The notes beneath the pieces are model-generated. The model was not told where the DNA came from, did no database searches, and saw nothing but the letters and a program-made list of their open reading frames with translations. 64,000 nt of DNA, taken from NCBI RefSeq assembly GCF_025195085.2, contig NZ_JANAVY020000001.1:620001-684000 (forward strand). Reading direction: 5' to 3'. Shown in pieces: positions 8,630 through 21,827 of the stretch. Positions within the stretch are counted from its first letter, which is position 1. Each line of letters opens with the position of its first letter. Made by a program: the position numbers and the translations under genes. Source of the stretch: Vibrio intestinalis. Lineage in GTDB: Bacteria > Pseudomonadota > Gammaproteobacteria > Enterobacterales > Vibrionaceae.

Positions 8630-8950
8630 CTAAGCTTGCTCCATAGTGCAAAGCAGTGGGTGCTCATTTTCCCTTGAATACATAGTAACTTGCGCTACTT
8701 TGGTTTCTGCCACTTCCGCAGTGAAAGTGCCACAAATGGCCTTCCCTTCGTAGTGAACCTTGAGCATAACTTGTGTCGCTTGATCGATATCCATAGAGAA
8801 AAATCGCTCTAGAATCTCGATAACAAAATCCATCGGTGTGTAGTCATCGTTATTCAAGATAACGTGATACAAAGATGGCGGTTTAACTTCTGTTTTCTCT
8901 AACTCCAGTAGATCTGAGTCTGGAGTTACCCATTCAAAATGCTTGCTCAT
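8630..8950 (-). CDS. clpS: ATP-dependent Clp protease adaptor ClpS
   Basis: 106 residues, the same size as E. coli ClpS. The core begins [19 protein letters not shown], in which the Asn-Asp-Asp-Tyr-Thr-Pro-Met stretch forms part of the N-degron pocket; [20 protein letters not shown] follows. ClpS recognises proteins with N-terminal Leu, Phe, Trp or Tyr and hands them to ClpA. It is the first gene of a clpS-clpA unit. The cold-shock-like gene cspD is divergent upstream, as in E. coli. The enzymes that make such N-termini, Aat and Bpt, are encoded at 46595-48012. Confidence 0.97.
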   Translation of the reverse strand: MSKHFEWVTPDSDLLELEKTEVKPPSLYHVILNNDDYTPMDFVIEILERFFSMDIDQATQVMLKVHYEGKAICGTFTAEVAETKVAQVTMYSRENEHPLLCTMEQA

Positions 8951-9413
8951 GATTAATCGTTGTTTAGAAAGTAACTGTGTTTAATTTTAACACTTCACCG
9001 TACGGAAATATTGGATAGAACTCTAGTAAGAGTAAAAAAAGCCCAAGCATTTCAAAGCCCATACTTAGAGACTAATGCAGCAATTGTATCGCTGCAAATA
9101 AAAGATTTCTATCTCGCAGCAAATACATGACAACTGATTAAAAACACATCAAATCACCCTAAAATTATTCAGTTTTTCTTAAGCAAATAGTGAAATCAGT
9201 TACAAATATGTAAACTTTGGGATGATTTTGTTTGTAAATAATTAGTAAGTAATACCTTTTTACTATTGACTGTCCCTAATCATTGACTACATTGGTCAAA
9301 TAGTGACTAAAAATTTGGCAGCGTCTGAATTGTTATTCACTAAACCATCAACAGCACAGGAGTGTTGTTGAGTTAACAACATCAGTAAACAAAATGCATG
9401 AGGGATGTATAGC
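8951..9413. other. Divergent regulatory region clpS / cspD
   Basis: 463 bases without a gene. It is AT-rich and holds several short inverted repeats: TTGAC / GTCAA at 9283-9299, TAGTGA (9301-9306) / TCACTA (9337-9342), and GTTGTT (9364-9369) / AACAAC (9375-9380) just before cspD. TTGACT at 9276 and again at 9283 are candidate -35 elements for cspD, but the matching -10 elements are weak. The long leader could fold, as cold-shock mRNAs often do; this is inference. Confidence 0.4.
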
Positions 9414-9635
9414 ATGGCTACAGGTACAGTAAAATGGTTTAACAATGCCAAAGGATTTGGTTTCATTTGCGCAGAAGGTGACGACAGTGACGTTTTCGCT
9501 CACTACTCCACAATCCAAATGGATGGCTACCGTACACTGAAAGCTGGTCAACAAGTATTTTTTGAAGTAGAAGAAGGTCCTAAAGGATACCACGCTAGTG
9601 TAGTAACACCGCTGGAAGCAATGCCAGCCAAATAA
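9414..9635 (+). CDS. cspD: Cold-shock-like protein CspD
   Basis: 73 residues from the ATG at 9414, giving MATGTVKWFNNAKGFGFI, the standard start of the family; GAGGG lies about 9 bases upstream. An in-frame ATG at 9405 would add only three residues. RNP1-like KGFGFI and RNP2-like DVFAHYSTI are both present. The segment HYSTIQMDGYRTLKAGQ is specific to CspD rather than CspA. CspD of E. coli binds single-stranded DNA and inhibits replication in slow-growing cells. Its place opposite clpS-clpA is the conserved one. Confidence 0.93.
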   Translation: MATGTVKWFNNAKGFGFICAEGDDSDVFAHYSTIQMDGYRTLKAGQQVFFEVEEGPKGYHASVVTPLEAMPAK

Positions 9636-9654
9636 TCGCTGCCAATGTCGAACA

Positions 9655-9682
9655 AAAAACCCGCCTTTCGGCGGGTTTGTTA
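9655..9682. terminator. Bidirectional terminator between cspD and icd
   Basis: AAACCCGCC (9657-9665), loop TTTC, GGCGGGTTT (9670-9678), with A-rich flank on the left and T-rich on the right. Confidence 0.9.
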
Positions 9683-9696
9683 TTTTTACGATTCTA

Positions 9697-11931
<2,235 letters not shown>

Positions 11932-12211
11932 CTATTGTTCTTACAAAGCCTGTCGGATGAATGGCTTTGCCTTTGTGGTCGCTTACAAGCTAATTGCTTC
12001 ATCCCCTCACTTGTCTGCGTTTTGTGTCTCTTTTTATCGCTGTTTACTCAACAGCATCCTTGAGAGCGTTTCGTTATAATTAAACAAAATCGATAGAATA
12101 GTCTATTATCTTGTGCGCCATTCCAGTTTTTGGCGCGCAAATAATAGCTTAAAGCGACTTTTCTTTAAACTAATTGGCACACTTTATTTACATTTTTGCA
12201 GGGTAGTTAAC

Positions 12212-12898
12212 ATGCAATCTCGCTCGCGTCGTGAGTCATCCCATACATCTTCTAAGCCACCAGCTAAGCGTTTCAAACGAAATGGCCCTGCTAGACCACA
12301 CTCTTCAACTCATCGAAGAAAAAAGCCAAGTGCAAATAAACCCAAGGTGACTGCCGAAGATCGTAAAGTGATTATCTTTAATAAGCCTTTCGACACGTTG
12401 AGCCAATTTACCGATGGCGACGGACGCAAAACATTGGCTGACTTTATTCCAGTGAAAGAGGTTTATGCCGCAGGTCGTCTTGACCGTGACAGTGAAGGCC
12501 TAATGGTATTAACCAACGACGGGATTCTACAAGCCAAACTTACCCAGCCTGAATCAAAATCTCCCAAGACCTATTGGGTTCAAGTGGATGGCGCACCAAG
12601 CGAACAAGATTTAGATAAATTGCGCAAAGGAGTTGAGTTAAAAGATGGCATGACCTTACCCGCTAAAGTCGAAGTCATCGAACAGCCACAAGTTTGGGAA
12701 CGTAATCCGCCTGTGCGTTTTCGCGCCAATATCCCAACGACATGGTTGGCCATCACGATTATTGAAGGTCGTAACCGACAAGTTCGCCGTATGACGGCCA
12801 ACATTGGCTTCCCTACCCTACGTTTGATTCGCCATTCGATGGGTAACATAAAGCTCAGCGATCTTCAGCCGGGCGAATGGCGAGAAATAAAAATCTAA
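12212..12898 (+). CDS. rluE: 23S rRNA pseudouridine(2457) synthase RluE
   Basis: 228 residues from ATG 12212 (CAGGG lies upstream). The open frame extends 33 codons further, but that part is unlike the family. A basic, low-complexity N-terminus (about residues 1-50, rich in Arg, Lys and Ser) precedes the catalytic domain. The pseudouridine synthase motif is [18 protein letters not shown], with the catalytic aspartate in GRLDRDSEG. The end motif [20 protein letters not shown] is typical of the RsuA/RluE group. It isomerises a uridine in helix 89 of 23S rRNA. It is divergent from icd, as in E. coli. Confidence 0.9.
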   Translation: MQSRSRRESSHTSSKPPAKRFKRNGPARPHSSTHRRKKPSANKPKVTAEDRKVIIFNKPFDTLSQFTDGDGRKTLADFIPVKEVYAAGRLDRDSEGLMVLTNDGILQAKLTQPESKSPKTYWVQVDGAPSEQDLDKLRKGVELKDGMTLPAKVEVIEQPQVWERNPPVRFRANIPTTWLAITIIEGRNRQVRRMTANIGFPTLRLIRHSMGNIKLSDLQPGEWREIKI

Positions 12899-12922
12899 AT
12901 CGCTTACCTTTAAACGCTTTCA

Positions 12923-12950
12923 AATGCCGCGCAATATCGCGCGGCATTAT
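12923..12950 (+). terminator. Probable terminator of rluE
   Basis: AATGCCGCGC (12923-12932) and GCGCGGCATT (12939-12948) around AATATC form a stable 10-base stem 25 bases after rluE. The T-run after it is weak. Confidence 0.6.
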
Positions 12951-13155
12951 TGTATCGAGCATAGTTAATGTCGACTTTTCAGCTCATCGACAGTCCATTG
13001 TTCATTAATGACCAACCTAATCAGCCCTTTACTCCAAGTCTGCTTTTGTCTCAAAAATAATCTCTTTCTCTCACTGCTCTCTCTACTATACTCAACTGAA
13101 CGCGCACAATTGCGCTACTAGACGTGTATCGGATCGCACTACTCTAACAAAGAAA

Positions 13156-13881
13156 ATGAACAATCAATTAATCAAACAATGTTCAATGATCAAGGATTAT
13201 CTGCAAGGGAACATAGACGATATTGAGCTGAATGATATTTGCTATTCCTACGATATCCTTTGCTACCTGTTAAGTGACAAAGGGAGTCACGACAAACTCA
13301 TTGACCAACACGAAATTACTAACAGAACTATCGACAAGAAAATCGACATCATCTACCACTCGGCTAAATTTGCTTTTGATTTAAATGTCGATGCGAATAC
13401 CTATCGCAACATGGGAATCAAATACATTGAACTACTGCGATTCAACACCAGTATAATGAAAGACATCACCATGAAAGATAATCTGACTGGTGCACTTACC
13501 TTCAATTACCTCAAGTCACTCGAAGAACGACTCTCCAAGGAGCACTTCATGTGCTTCTTCTTTGACTTAGATGGCTTCAAACTGATCAACGATACCTACG
13601 GGCACGATTACGGCAATCGCGTTCTCAAATCTTTCTCAGCGGCACTTGAACACAGTGTCCGCATCAATGACTTAGTGTTTAGGTACGGTGGTGATGAGTT
13701 CATCATTATTTTGCTGAGAAATCACATCGAACCACATCAACTTATCAATCGCATTAACGACCATCTAGACGATGACATTGCGTACAGTGTGGGCTGGGCA
13801 TACAACGAGGATCTAGACCTATTTAAAACAATTAAAGTCGCCGACTCCTTAATGTATAAAGACAAAAGGAAAGTAACATGA
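13156..13881 (+). CDS. GGDEF diguanylate cyclase
   Basis: 241 residues. The first 105 or so are helical with no recognised sensor domain. The GGDEF domain follows: [29 protein letters not shown] (metal- and base-binding) and the active-site loop [10 protein letters not shown]. An intact inhibitory I-site, RIND, sits five residues before GGDEF, so product feedback is expected. The domain looks catalytically competent and should make c-di-GMP from two GTP. No membrane segment is visible, so it is cytoplasmic. Its stop overlaps the start of the BLUF gene by 4 bases (ATGA at 13878-13881), implying translational coupling. Weak ribosome-binding site before the ATG. Confidence 0.9.
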   Translation: MNNQLIKQCSMIKDYLQGNIDDIELNDICYSYDILCYLLSDKGSHDKLIDQHEITNRTIDKKIDIIYHSAKFAFDLNVDANTYRNMGIKYIELLRFNTSIMKDITMKDNLTGALTFNYLKSLEERLSKEHFMCFFFDLDGFKLINDTYGHDYGNRVLKSFSAALEHSVRINDLVFRYGGDEFIIILLRNHIEPHQLINRINDHLDDDIAYSVGWAYNEDLDLFKTIKVADSLMYKDKRKVT

Positions 13882-14291
13882 AATTCGTTCTCTACAGTAG
13901 CGATTCAAAGCTAGGTAACATCGACATTAACTCACTTCTTAAAGCGGCCATCGAAAAGAACTCAAGGCTAGGTATTACTGGATTTTTGATGTCTCATTCA
14001 TCCGGTTTTATTCAATATATCGAAGGGGATGAAAAAGAGATAGATGAGCTTTATGCGGTGATTTCCCAAGATCCTCGCCACACCAATGTCACTACGTTAC
14101 TTGAATCTGAACTCTCTGACCGTCTATACCAAGAGTGGGATATGGGCCATGTCTACATTGATGACGATGAAATGGTTAACATGCTAATGCAAACCAACAA
14201 GTTAAAGTGGTTTGAATACCTAAAAGAACGAACTCTATTCCTCTACCCTAACGAGTTTAAGAATGAACACTCGGCAAGCAGCGCTAGTTAA
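13878..14291 (+). CDS. BLUF domain blue-light sensor protein
   Basis: 137 residues, a stand-alone BLUF (blue-light using FAD) domain of about 95 residues plus a 40-residue tail. Key residues are in place: Tyr6 in FVLYSSD, Asn28 before RLGITGFL, Gln46 in GFIQYIEG, and Trp87/Met89 in EWDMGHVY. The first of the two neighbouring asparagines common in PixD-type proteins is lysine here (Lys27). It has no output domain, so it must act through a partner. The overlapping upstream diguanylate cyclase gene is the obvious candidate. GGAAAG within the end of that gene serves as ribosome-binding site. Confidence 0.88.
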   Translation: MKFVLYSSDSKLGNIDINSLLKAAIEKNSRLGITGFLMSHSSGFIQYIEGDEKEIDELYAVISQDPRHTNVTTLLESELSDRLYQEWDMGHVYIDDDEMVNMLMQTNKLKWFEYLKERTLFLYPNEFKNEHSASSAS

Positions 14292-14309
14292 TTCTCAAAA
14301 AACAAACAT

Positions 14310-14342
14310 AAAAAAAGCCACTTGCGAACAAGTGGCTTTCCA
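14310..14342. terminator. Bidirectional terminator between the BLUF gene and aspS
   Basis: AAAGCCACTTG (14314-14324), loop CGAA, CAAGTGGCTTT (14329-14339), with an A-run on the left serving aspS on the minus strand. Confidence 0.9.
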
Positions 14343-14360
14343 ATTTGATAACGCCGAGAA

Positions 14361-16151
14361 TTATTCTGCGTCTTTCTCTTCCGCTTTATCTTTTGCAACG
14401 GTTACTGCAATTGCCAGCTCATCAAGTGATGCTGGGTTAGCAAGACTTGGCGCGTCTGTTAGTAAACAAGAAGCATTGGTTGTTTTCGGGAACGCGATAA
14501 CGTCACGAATGTTCTCTGTACCACAAAGCAGCATTACTAGACGGTCAAGACCGAATGCTAGACCTGCGTGCGGTGGTGTACCGAACTTAAGTGCATCTAG
14601 TAGGAAGCCAAACTTAGCTTGTTGCTCGTCTGCTTCGATACCTAGGATATCAAATACCGCTGATTGCATTTCTGCGTTGTGGATACGTACAGAGCCACCA
14701 CCAACTTCATAGCCATTTAGAACCATGTCGTATGCGTTAGAGTTTGCAGCTGCAGGGTTCGCTTTTAGCTCTTCTGCTGTCACACCTAGAGGAGATGTGA
14801 ATGGGTGGTGCATTGCGTGTAGGTTACCTTCGTCGTCTTCTTCAAACATTGGGAAATCAACAACCCATAGCGGTGCCCATGCAGACTCATCTGTTAGCTC
14901 TAGGTCATTACCTAGTTTCAGACGCAGTGCGCCTAGTGCTTCAGATACAATGTTAGCTTTATCTGCACCAAATAGAATGATGTCGCCAGATTCTGCGCCA
15001 GTGCGCTCTAGAATACCGTTGATCACTTCTTCGTTTAGGAACTTAGCCACTGGAGACTGGATACCTTCCATGCCTGCTGCACGGTCGTTAACCTTCATCC
15101 ATGCTAGACCTTTCGCGCCGTAGATACCTACGAACTCGCCGTAGCTGTCAATCTGCTTACGAGTTAGCTTAGCGCCACCTGGTACGCGGATTACTGCAAC
15201 ACGGCCTTTCTCGTCGTTAGCAGGACCAGAGAATACTTTGAACTCAACGTCTTTCACTAGGTCAGCAACGTCTACTAGCTCTAGTGGGTTACGTAGATCA
15301 GGCTTGTCAGAACCGAAACGACGCATCGCTTCAGAGAATGGCATGATTGGGAACTCGCCTAAATCAACGTTTAGCAGCTCTTGCCACATGTCACGAACCA
15401 TTTTTTCAGTGGTTGCGCGAACTTGTTCTGCGCTCATGAATGAGGTTTCGATATCGATTTGAGTGAATTCTGGTTGACGGTCAGCACGCAAGTCTTCATC
15501 ACGGAAACACTTAACGATTTGGTAGTAACGGTCAAAACCAGACATCATTAACAGCTGTTTGAATAGCTGTGGAGACTGAGGAAGCGCGTAGAACGAACCT
15601 TTGTGAACGCGGCTCGGTACTAGATAATCACGTGCACCTTCTGGCGTCGCTTTAGTTAGTACTGGTGTTTCAATGTCTAGGAAGCCGTTGTCATCCAGGA
15701 AACGACGAACAAAGCTCGATGCTTTTGCACGTAGCTTAATACGGTCACTCATTTCAGGACGACGTAGGTCTAGGTAACGGTACTTTAGACGCTGCTCTTC
15801 AGAGTTCTTTTGGTTGAAGTCTAGAGGCAGAACATCGCTGCGGTTGATGATTTCAAGACCTTTAGCCAGAATCTCAACTTCACCCGTTGCCATGTCTTTG
15901 TTTACTTGGCTGTCTGGACGAACACGTACTTCACCCGTTAGTTTGATACAGAATTCATTACGAAGTGTGTTAGCCACTTCATACGCATCTGCCATATCTG
16001 GATCAACAACTACCTGAACGATGCCTTCACGATCTCGCATATCGATAAAAATAAGACCGCCTAAATCACGGCGACGGTTAACCCAGCCGCAAAGTTCTAC
16101 AGTTTGTCCTGCAAGGGACTTGTTCAGGTGACCACAGTAATGGGTACGCAT
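14361..16151 (-). CDS. aspS: Aspartyl-tRNA synthetase
   Basis: 596 residues (E. coli 590). An N-terminal OB-fold anticodon-binding domain ([20 protein letters not shown]) is followed by the class II catalytic core. Class II motif 2 is [20 protein letters not shown] and motif 3 is [15 protein letters not shown]. The bacterial insertion (GAD) domain lies between. It charges tRNA-Asp with aspartate. Divergent from yecE, in the neighbourhood aspS-yecE-cmoA-cmoB known from E. coli. Confidence 0.98.
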   Translation of the reverse strand: MRTHYCGHLNKSLAGQTVELCGWVNRRRDLGGLIFIDMRDREGIVQVVVDPDMADAYEVANTLRNEFCIKLTGEVRVRPDSQVNKDMATGEVEILAKGLEIINRSDVLPLDFNQKNSEEQRLKYRYLDLRRPEMSDRIKLRAKASSFVRRFLDDNGFLDIETPVLTKATPEGARDYLVPSRVHKGSFYALPQSPQLFKQLLMMSGFDRYYQIVKCFRDEDLRADRQPEFTQIDIETSFMSAEQVRATTEKMVRDMWQELLNVDLGEFPIMPFSEAMRRFGSDKPDLRNPLELVDVADLVKDVEFKVFSGPANDEKGRVAVIRVPGGAKLTRKQIDSYGEFVGIYGAKGLAWMKVNDRAAGMEGIQSPVAKFLNEEVINGILERTGAESGDIILFGADKANIVSEALGALRLKLGNDLELTDESAWAPLWVVDFPMFEEDDEGNLHAMHHPFTSPLGVTAEELKANPAAANSNAYDMVLNGYEVGGGSVRIHNAEMQSAVFDILGIEADEQQAKFGFLLDALKFGTPPHAGLAFGLDRLVMLLCGTENIRDVIAFPKTTNASCLLTDAPSLANPASLDELAIAVTVAKDKAEEKDAE

Positions 16152-16422
16152 AATGAAATTCCCAATCTCTCTAATATTGTTAATACCATCTGCCGAACAT
16201 CTTTTTCCGACAGATCAAAGTTCCATTTATACGCTGAAAGTCATGGAAAATCGACCACTCAACATACAATTTATTGCGATTTATCTTGCTTTGGCGTTTT
16301 TTAGCACAACAAGTGTTCAAAAAACTAACCCAAGCAAGAAAAGTTGGCGCGATTATAGCTCGAAACTGTTCCAATCTACAAAACTCTCGTAGAGTATACC
16401 CAAGGAAATTGACGACTGACTG

Positions 16423-17307
16423 ATGATGGACTCTTTACCGCTTCGACTTGGCTTGACTATGTGGTCACACAACAACTGGCAACAGGGCTTTTATGGCTCT
16501 GGCACTAAGCCTGCACAAAGGTTAGCTAAATATGCTCAGGTATTTCACACTGTAGAGGGCAATACCACTTTCTATGCGACACCTAACAGCCAGACAGTGA
16601 ATAATTGGAAAGACGCCACCCACGAGCAATTTAGATTTACCTTCAAGCTACCCAAAGCGATTACTCACCAGCAAATGCTGCGCGGCTGCCAAGCACAACT
16701 AAAAGAGTTCATGCAAATCATGGCACCTTTGCATGACCGAATTGGCCAATGGACGATTCAATTGCCCGCGGCATTTGGCCCCGAGCATTTGCCCCAGTTA
16801 AAACGTTTCTGTGAGCTCTTCCCGCCGAGTTTTCCGATTGGCGTTGAAGTTCGACACCCTGAATTTTTTGCTAAAGGGGACGCAGAAAAAACACTTAATC
16901 AATGGCTGATTGAAAAAGGCTATGACCGCATCATTATGGATAGCCGGCCAGTGTTTTCTGAAGTGGCAAAGCCCGAACACCCTCATTACGAATCATTGCT
17001 TGATGCGCAGCAGAAAAAACCTCGCGTGCCCGTCCATGCTATCGCTACGGCAAAGCAGCCGATGATTCGCTTTATCGGCTACCCTGAAGCGGAGAAAAAT
17101 ATCGAGTTTTTCAAACCATGGCTGAGTAAATTACCGCAGTGGATTGAGCAAGGCATGACACCGTATATCATGATCCATACTTCTGACAATGTGGTCGCGC
17201 CAGAGCTTGCGTTACAACTTTATCAACAACTGCAAAAACAGACTGCCCTGCCCGATTTGGCGGAATTTCCGGCTCTGGCGGGCAACAATCAAATCAACAT
17301 GTTTTAG
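16423..17307 (+). CDS. yecE: DUF72 family protein YecE
   Basis: 294 residues of the DUF72 TIM-barrel family. Marks are RLGLTMWSHNNWQQGFYG at the N-terminus, FHTVEGNTTFYATP, FRFTFKLPKAITHQ and the C-terminal IRFIGYPEAEKN. The molecular function is not known to me. It is cytoplasmic by composition. Two adjacent ATG codons (16423 and 16426) are possible starts and neither has a good ribosome-binding site. It lies 120 bases upstream of cmoA in the same direction, the order found in E. coli. Confidence 0.88.
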   Translation: MMDSLPLRLGLTMWSHNNWQQGFYGSGTKPAQRLAKYAQVFHTVEGNTTFYATPNSQTVNNWKDATHEQFRFTFKLPKAITHQQMLRGCQAQLKEFMQIMAPLHDRIGQWTIQLPAAFGPEHLPQLKRFCELFPPSFPIGVEVRHPEFFAKGDAEKTLNQWLIEKGYDRIIMDSRPVFSEVAKPEHPHYESLLDAQQKKPRVPVHAIATAKQPMIRFIGYPEAEKNIEFFKPWLSKLPQWIEQGMTPYIMIHTSDNVVAPELALQLYQQLQKQTALPDLAEFPALAGNNQINMF

Positions 17308-17331
17308 CCAAACTGGCAGGCTTAGGTATAA

Positions 17332-18165
<834 letters not shown>

Positions 18166-18262
18166 TCGACGTTCAATCAGTACGATGACGTAGCCTGTTT
18201 CCTCAATATAGGGGAAACGCAAAATGACACTTTTACATAATTAACTCAGCGATAAACTCACT

Positions 18263-19234
18263 ATGTTTGACTTTGCAAATTTCTACCAACTTATTGCCCA
18301 AGACACCCGTCTTCAGCCATGGCTAAATGTATTACCTCAGCAGCTAACGGATTGGCAAAACGCAGAGCACGGTGACTTTGGTCGTTGGGTTAAAGCACTG
18401 AACAAAATTCCACAAGGTGCGCCTGATCAGATTGACATCAAAAACTCTGTCACTCTGACCAATGACACCCCGTTCCACACTGGTGAACAAAAGAAACTGG
18501 AAAACTTACTGCGTACTTTCCACCCATGGCGTAAAGGCCCATATACAGTGCACGGCATTCATATTGATACAGAGTGGCGCAGTGACTGGAAATGGGATCG
18601 CGTGCTTCCGCATATCTCTCCACTAAAAAACCGAAGTGTGCTTGATGTAGGCTGTGGTAACGGCTATCACATGTGGCGAATGCTGGGTGAAGGTGCGCGT
18701 TTAACAGTGGGTATTGACCCATCACACCTATTCCTCATTCAGTTTGAAGCCATTCGTAAACTGCTGGGAGATGACCAACGCGCTCACTTACTGCCACTTG
18801 GCATTGAACAACTACCTAAACTAGAAGCTTTCGACACAGTATTTAGCATGGGTGTGCTTTATCACCGCCGCTCGCCACTCGACCATCTCATTCAGTTAAA
18901 AGATCAGCTTGTTTCTGGCGGTGAACTGGTGCTTGAAACCTTAGTCATCGAAGGCGACGAAACCTCAGTGCTTGTTCCGATTGATCGTTACGCTCAAATG
19001 CGCAATGTTTACTTCTTCCCATCAGCAAAAGCGCTGAAAGTATGGCTAGAACAAGTGGGCTTTGAAGATGTGCGCATCGTTGACGAAAACGTAACGTCTA
19101 CTGGCGAGCAGCGCACAACAGAGTGGATGACACACAACTCACTGCCTGATTACCTTGACCCGAACGACCCATCAAAGACTGTGGAAGGTTACCCAGCGCC
19201 GCGTCGAGCAATCCTAGTGGCGACGAAACCATAA
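18263..19234 (+). CDS. cmoB: tRNA U34 carboxymethyltransferase CmoB
   Basis: 323 residues, the same as E. coli CmoB. The methyltransferase-fold motif is [18 protein letters not shown] around residue 123. Later comes [16 protein letters not shown]. CmoB transfers the carboxymethyl group of carboxy-SAM to 5-hydroxyuridine-34, widening codon reading by several tRNAs. It is the end gene of yecE-cmoA-cmoB and is followed by a hairpin at 19351-19382. Confidence 0.96.
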   Translation: MFDFANFYQLIAQDTRLQPWLNVLPQQLTDWQNAEHGDFGRWVKALNKIPQGAPDQIDIKNSVTLTNDTPFHTGEQKKLENLLRTFHPWRKGPYTVHGIHIDTEWRSDWKWDRVLPHISPLKNRSVLDVGCGNGYHMWRMLGEGARLTVGIDPSHLFLIQFEAIRKLLGDDQRAHLLPLGIEQLPKLEAFDTVFSMGVLYHRRSPLDHLIQLKDQLVSGGELVLETLVIEGDETSVLVPIDRYAQMRNVYFFPSAKALKVWLEQVGFEDVRIVDENVTSTGEQRTTEWMTHNSLPDYLDPNDPSKTVEGYPAPRRAILVATKP

Positions 19235-19563
19235 ATTTGATCATGATTTTCTCTCTACACGAGATAATTGGTCGCTAAAGTTGAATCACTCCTACACATT
19301 TGACATTGATTTAACGTACAATTCTGGCCAGATGTTTAATCTATCCTAAAAAATAAGGATGCATTTTTTGCATCCTTATTTTGTTTGCAGTTTGGCCCTT
19401 CTCTGCACGATATTTGTGGCAGAGTCTCTCAGCAGTTATCACCAATTGATGTGGTTTTGCTCGGCTTGGTCTAAACTCAAAACGTTAATTAACTCATACT
19501 ATTATCATTTAGTTGATGAAACGAGCTTCATCGGCACTAATAACAATAACTGTAGGCGTTTGA
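19235..19563. other. Intergenic region cmoB / protease-like lipoprotein gene
   Basis: 329 bases. The first half holds the cmoB terminator; the second half, 19385-19563, must carry the promoter of the following three-gene unit. I see no clear -35/-10 pair or operator there. Confidence 0.4.
19351..19384 (+). terminator. Terminator after cmoB
   Basis: AATAAGGATGCA and TGCATCCTTATT around a short T-rich loop (19353-19380), followed by TTGTTT. It lies about 120 bases after the cmoB stop. Confidence 0.75.
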
Positions 19564-20310
19564 ATGTTGATCCGATTAACCCCTTTTTTGGCTATCGCGC
19601 TTCTTTCCGGATGCACGTTAACCAACAGTGAACAAAACACCCAACAAACTCTCACCGCCATCAACGCGGTCGAGACCAATATTTCAACCCAACTAGAGTC
19701 GCTCAACCAGCAGTTAGTCTCTCAAGCTCAGCAGATTGAGCGCTTAGAGAAACAAGTCACCTCGCTAGACTCTCAAGCTCGCTCTTACCATAAAACTACA
19801 CTTGCCCGCATCAAAAGCCATGACACACAAACCGCAGCGCCGATTGTGAAAGCCGCTCCGGCAAAAACCTCTCAAAGTGTGGTGCTCGGTGAAATAGAAA
19901 AAGTCACTATTGATGCCATCGACCAAACCTTCGAAGCGCGCGTAGATACTGGCGCTGCAACCTCTTCTCTTAACGCCATCGACATTGAACAATTTGAGCG
20001 TAACGGTAAAAACTGGGTGCGCTTCCACCTTTCTGATGGCTCTACACCACTGAGTGACGATAACTGGATCGAAGCACCTGTGATTCGCTTTGTGAAGATT
20101 CGTCAATCAACTAACGAAGAAGTCGAACGCCGCGCCGTTATCGAGCTTTGGGTAAAAGTGGGCAGCATTCACGAAAAGGCTCAGTTTACTTTGGCTGACC
20201 GCTCTCAAATGAGTAACCCTATCCTGTTAGGTCGTGAGTTTATTCGCGATATCGCAGTAGTTGATGTCAGCAAAAAATACGTTCAGTCAGCAGAAGAACA
20301 GAAAAAGTAA
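19564..20310 (+). CDS. Pepsin-like aspartyl protease lipoprotein (RimK-associated, DUF785/COG4067)
   Basis: 248 residues. The lipoprotein signal is MLIRLTPFLAIALLSGCT (lipobox LSGC). A coiled-coil stretch rich in Gln and Glu (about residues 25-75) follows, then a retroviral-type aspartyl protease fold from about residue 108. The catalytic-type triad DTGA is in RVDTGAATSSL, and the second strand is ILLGREFIRD. The family has been called ATP-dependent zinc protease in databases, but the fold is pepsin-like. It lies 8 bases before the transglutaminase-like gene and forms one transcript with it and the ATP-grasp gene. The likely role is cleavage or editing of the peptide tag made by that ligase, inferred from context. 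No ribosome-binding site is clear at 19564. Confidence 0.82.
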   Translation: MLIRLTPFLAIALLSGCTLTNSEQNTQQTLTAINAVETNISTQLESLNQQLVSQAQQIERLEKQVTSLDSQARSYHKTTLARIKSHDTQTAAPIVKAAPAKTSQSVVLGEIEKVTIDAIDQTFEARVDTGAATSSLNAIDIEQFERNGKNWVRFHLSDGSTPLSDDNWIEAPVIRFVKIRQSTNEEVERRAVIELWVKVGSIHEKAQFTLADRSQMSNPILLGREFIRDIAVVDVSKKYVQSAEEQKK

Positions 20311-20318
20311 GGCTATTT

Positions 20319-21824
20319 ATGACCTCGAAAGTCCCGTTTTATATTTCCGTGGTGCTGCTCATCATCGTCGGCATTACGCTCAGTATTTTTAGACACCAAA
20401 ACTACGGTGTGCCATGGACGCCAGGCGAAACCCGCCAAGTATGGGATATTGAAGCGCGTGTCGAATTTGACGCACAAGCTAAACCTGTTAAAGCATCATT
20501 GGCCGTTCCAGATACACAAACGGGATTCACGCTCGTGAGCGAATCTTCTTCCTCACCGGGTTATGGTGTGGCTTATGTTAACTCAGATGCTGGTCGCCGC
20601 GCAGAGTGGTCTGTGCGCCACGCTACCGGCTCTGAAACCATTTACTACAAAGCTCAGTTCTTAGTTGACCCACAAGCGAAGGTTGACCCTATTCCACCGA
20701 ATGAAGAGATCATTCCGCCGACTTTTGATGGCCCAGCAGAGGCGGCCGCTATTGCCCTTATTGAGCGCGCAAACAAACGCTCCGCTGATAACATCACCTT
20801 TGCCCGCGAACTGATCAAACAGATCAATGATGGCGACAGCCAAAACGCAGCACTTCTGCTTAACAATATGTCCAAAGTCGAAGCGGTTGATAAAGTATTG
20901 GCGCTAAGCAAGATTCCGAGCAAGATTGTTGGAGTTATTGAGCTAGAAGATGGCCGCCGCCGCCAAGCAATTCAACATATGAATCAAGTATGGCAAGACG
21001 GCCAATGGCACTTGTTCAATCCAAAAACTTCGGCGCAGACCATCGCACCAAACATCTTAATTTGGGATGAGTCCAACGTATCACTGCTCGATATCATGGG
21101 TGGTAACAACAGCCAAGTTCACTTCTCTATGATTGCCCAAGAGGTTTCTCCTCAACAAGCAACCAAGGATAAAGTGCAAGCCGATGGCTTACTGAACCTT
21201 TCGATCCACAGCTTGCCGCTAGAAGAGCAAGCCATGTTTAAGACGATCATGCTGATCCCAATTGGCGCGCTGATTGTGGTGTTCTTGCGTGTGATTGTTG
21301 GTCTAAAAACATCGGGCACTTTCATGCCAGTACTGATTGCCGTGGCCTTTGTGCAAACCCAGCTTGTCACCGGTATCATAGGCTTCTTGCTGATTGTCGG
21401 TACGGGCTTGGTCATTCGTAGTTATCTATCAAGGCTCAATCTATTGCTGGTTGCTCGAATATCGGCGGTCATCATCACGGTAATTATGATCATTTCTATC
21501 TTTACCGTTGTGGCATTTAAGATTGGTTTAACCGAAGGTCTATCGATTACCTTCTTCCCTATGATCATCCTTTCATGGACGATCGAACGTATGTCGATTC
21601 TGTGGGAAGAAGAAGGACCAAAAGAAGTCATCATGCAAGGTGGTGGTTCGCTACTCACGGCTGTTCTGGTTTACTTAGCCATGACTAACCCATTCGTACA
21701 GCACCTAACCTTTAACTTTATTGGCCTGCAGCTGATCGTGTTAGCCGGTATTCTACTGCTTGGTACTTACACGGGTTACCGTATCACTGAGCTGCGTCGC
21801 TTTAAGCCATTAGCTGAGGACTAA
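20319..21824 (+). CDS. Inactive transglutaminase fused to a multi-helix membrane domain
   Basis: 501 residues. One N-terminal membrane helix (FYISVVLLIIVGITLSIF) leads into an extracytoplasmic region with a transglutaminase-like domain at about residues 150-260. The positions where active enzymes carry Cys, His and Asp read Ala, Asn and Asn here (in DSQNAALLLNN, HMNQVWQDGQWHLFNPKT), so it is very probably not catalytic. About seven helices follow from residue 305 (TIMLIPIGALIVVFLRVIVG onward). This architecture is known as inactive transglutaminase with a 7TM module. It may bind the tagged peptide and present it across the membrane. AAGGC before the ATG; 3 bases separate its stop codon from the next start codon. 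Confidence 0.85.
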   Translation: MTSKVPFYISVVLLIIVGITLSIFRHQNYGVPWTPGETRQVWDIEARVEFDAQAKPVKASLAVPDTQTGFTLVSESSSSPGYGVAYVNSDAGRRAEWSVRHATGSETIYYKAQFLVDPQAKVDPIPPNEEIIPPTFDGPAEAAAIALIERANKRSADNITFARELIKQINDGDSQNAALLLNNMSKVEAVDKVLALSKIPSKIVGVIELEDGRRRQAIQHMNQVWQDGQWHLFNPKTSAQTIAPNILIWDESNVSLLDIMGGNNSQVHFSMIAQEVSPQQATKDKVQADGLLNLSIHSLPLEEQAMFKTIMLIPIGALIVVFLRVIVGLKTSGTFMPVLIAVAFVQTQLVTGIIGFLLIVGTGLVIRSYLSRLNLLLVARISAVIITVIMIISIFTVVAFKIGLTEGLSITFFPMIILSWTIERMSILWEEEGPKEVIMQGGGSLLTAVLVYLAMTNPFVQHLTFNFIGLQLIVLAGILLLGTYTGYRITELRRFKPLAED

Positions 21825-21827
21825 ACT

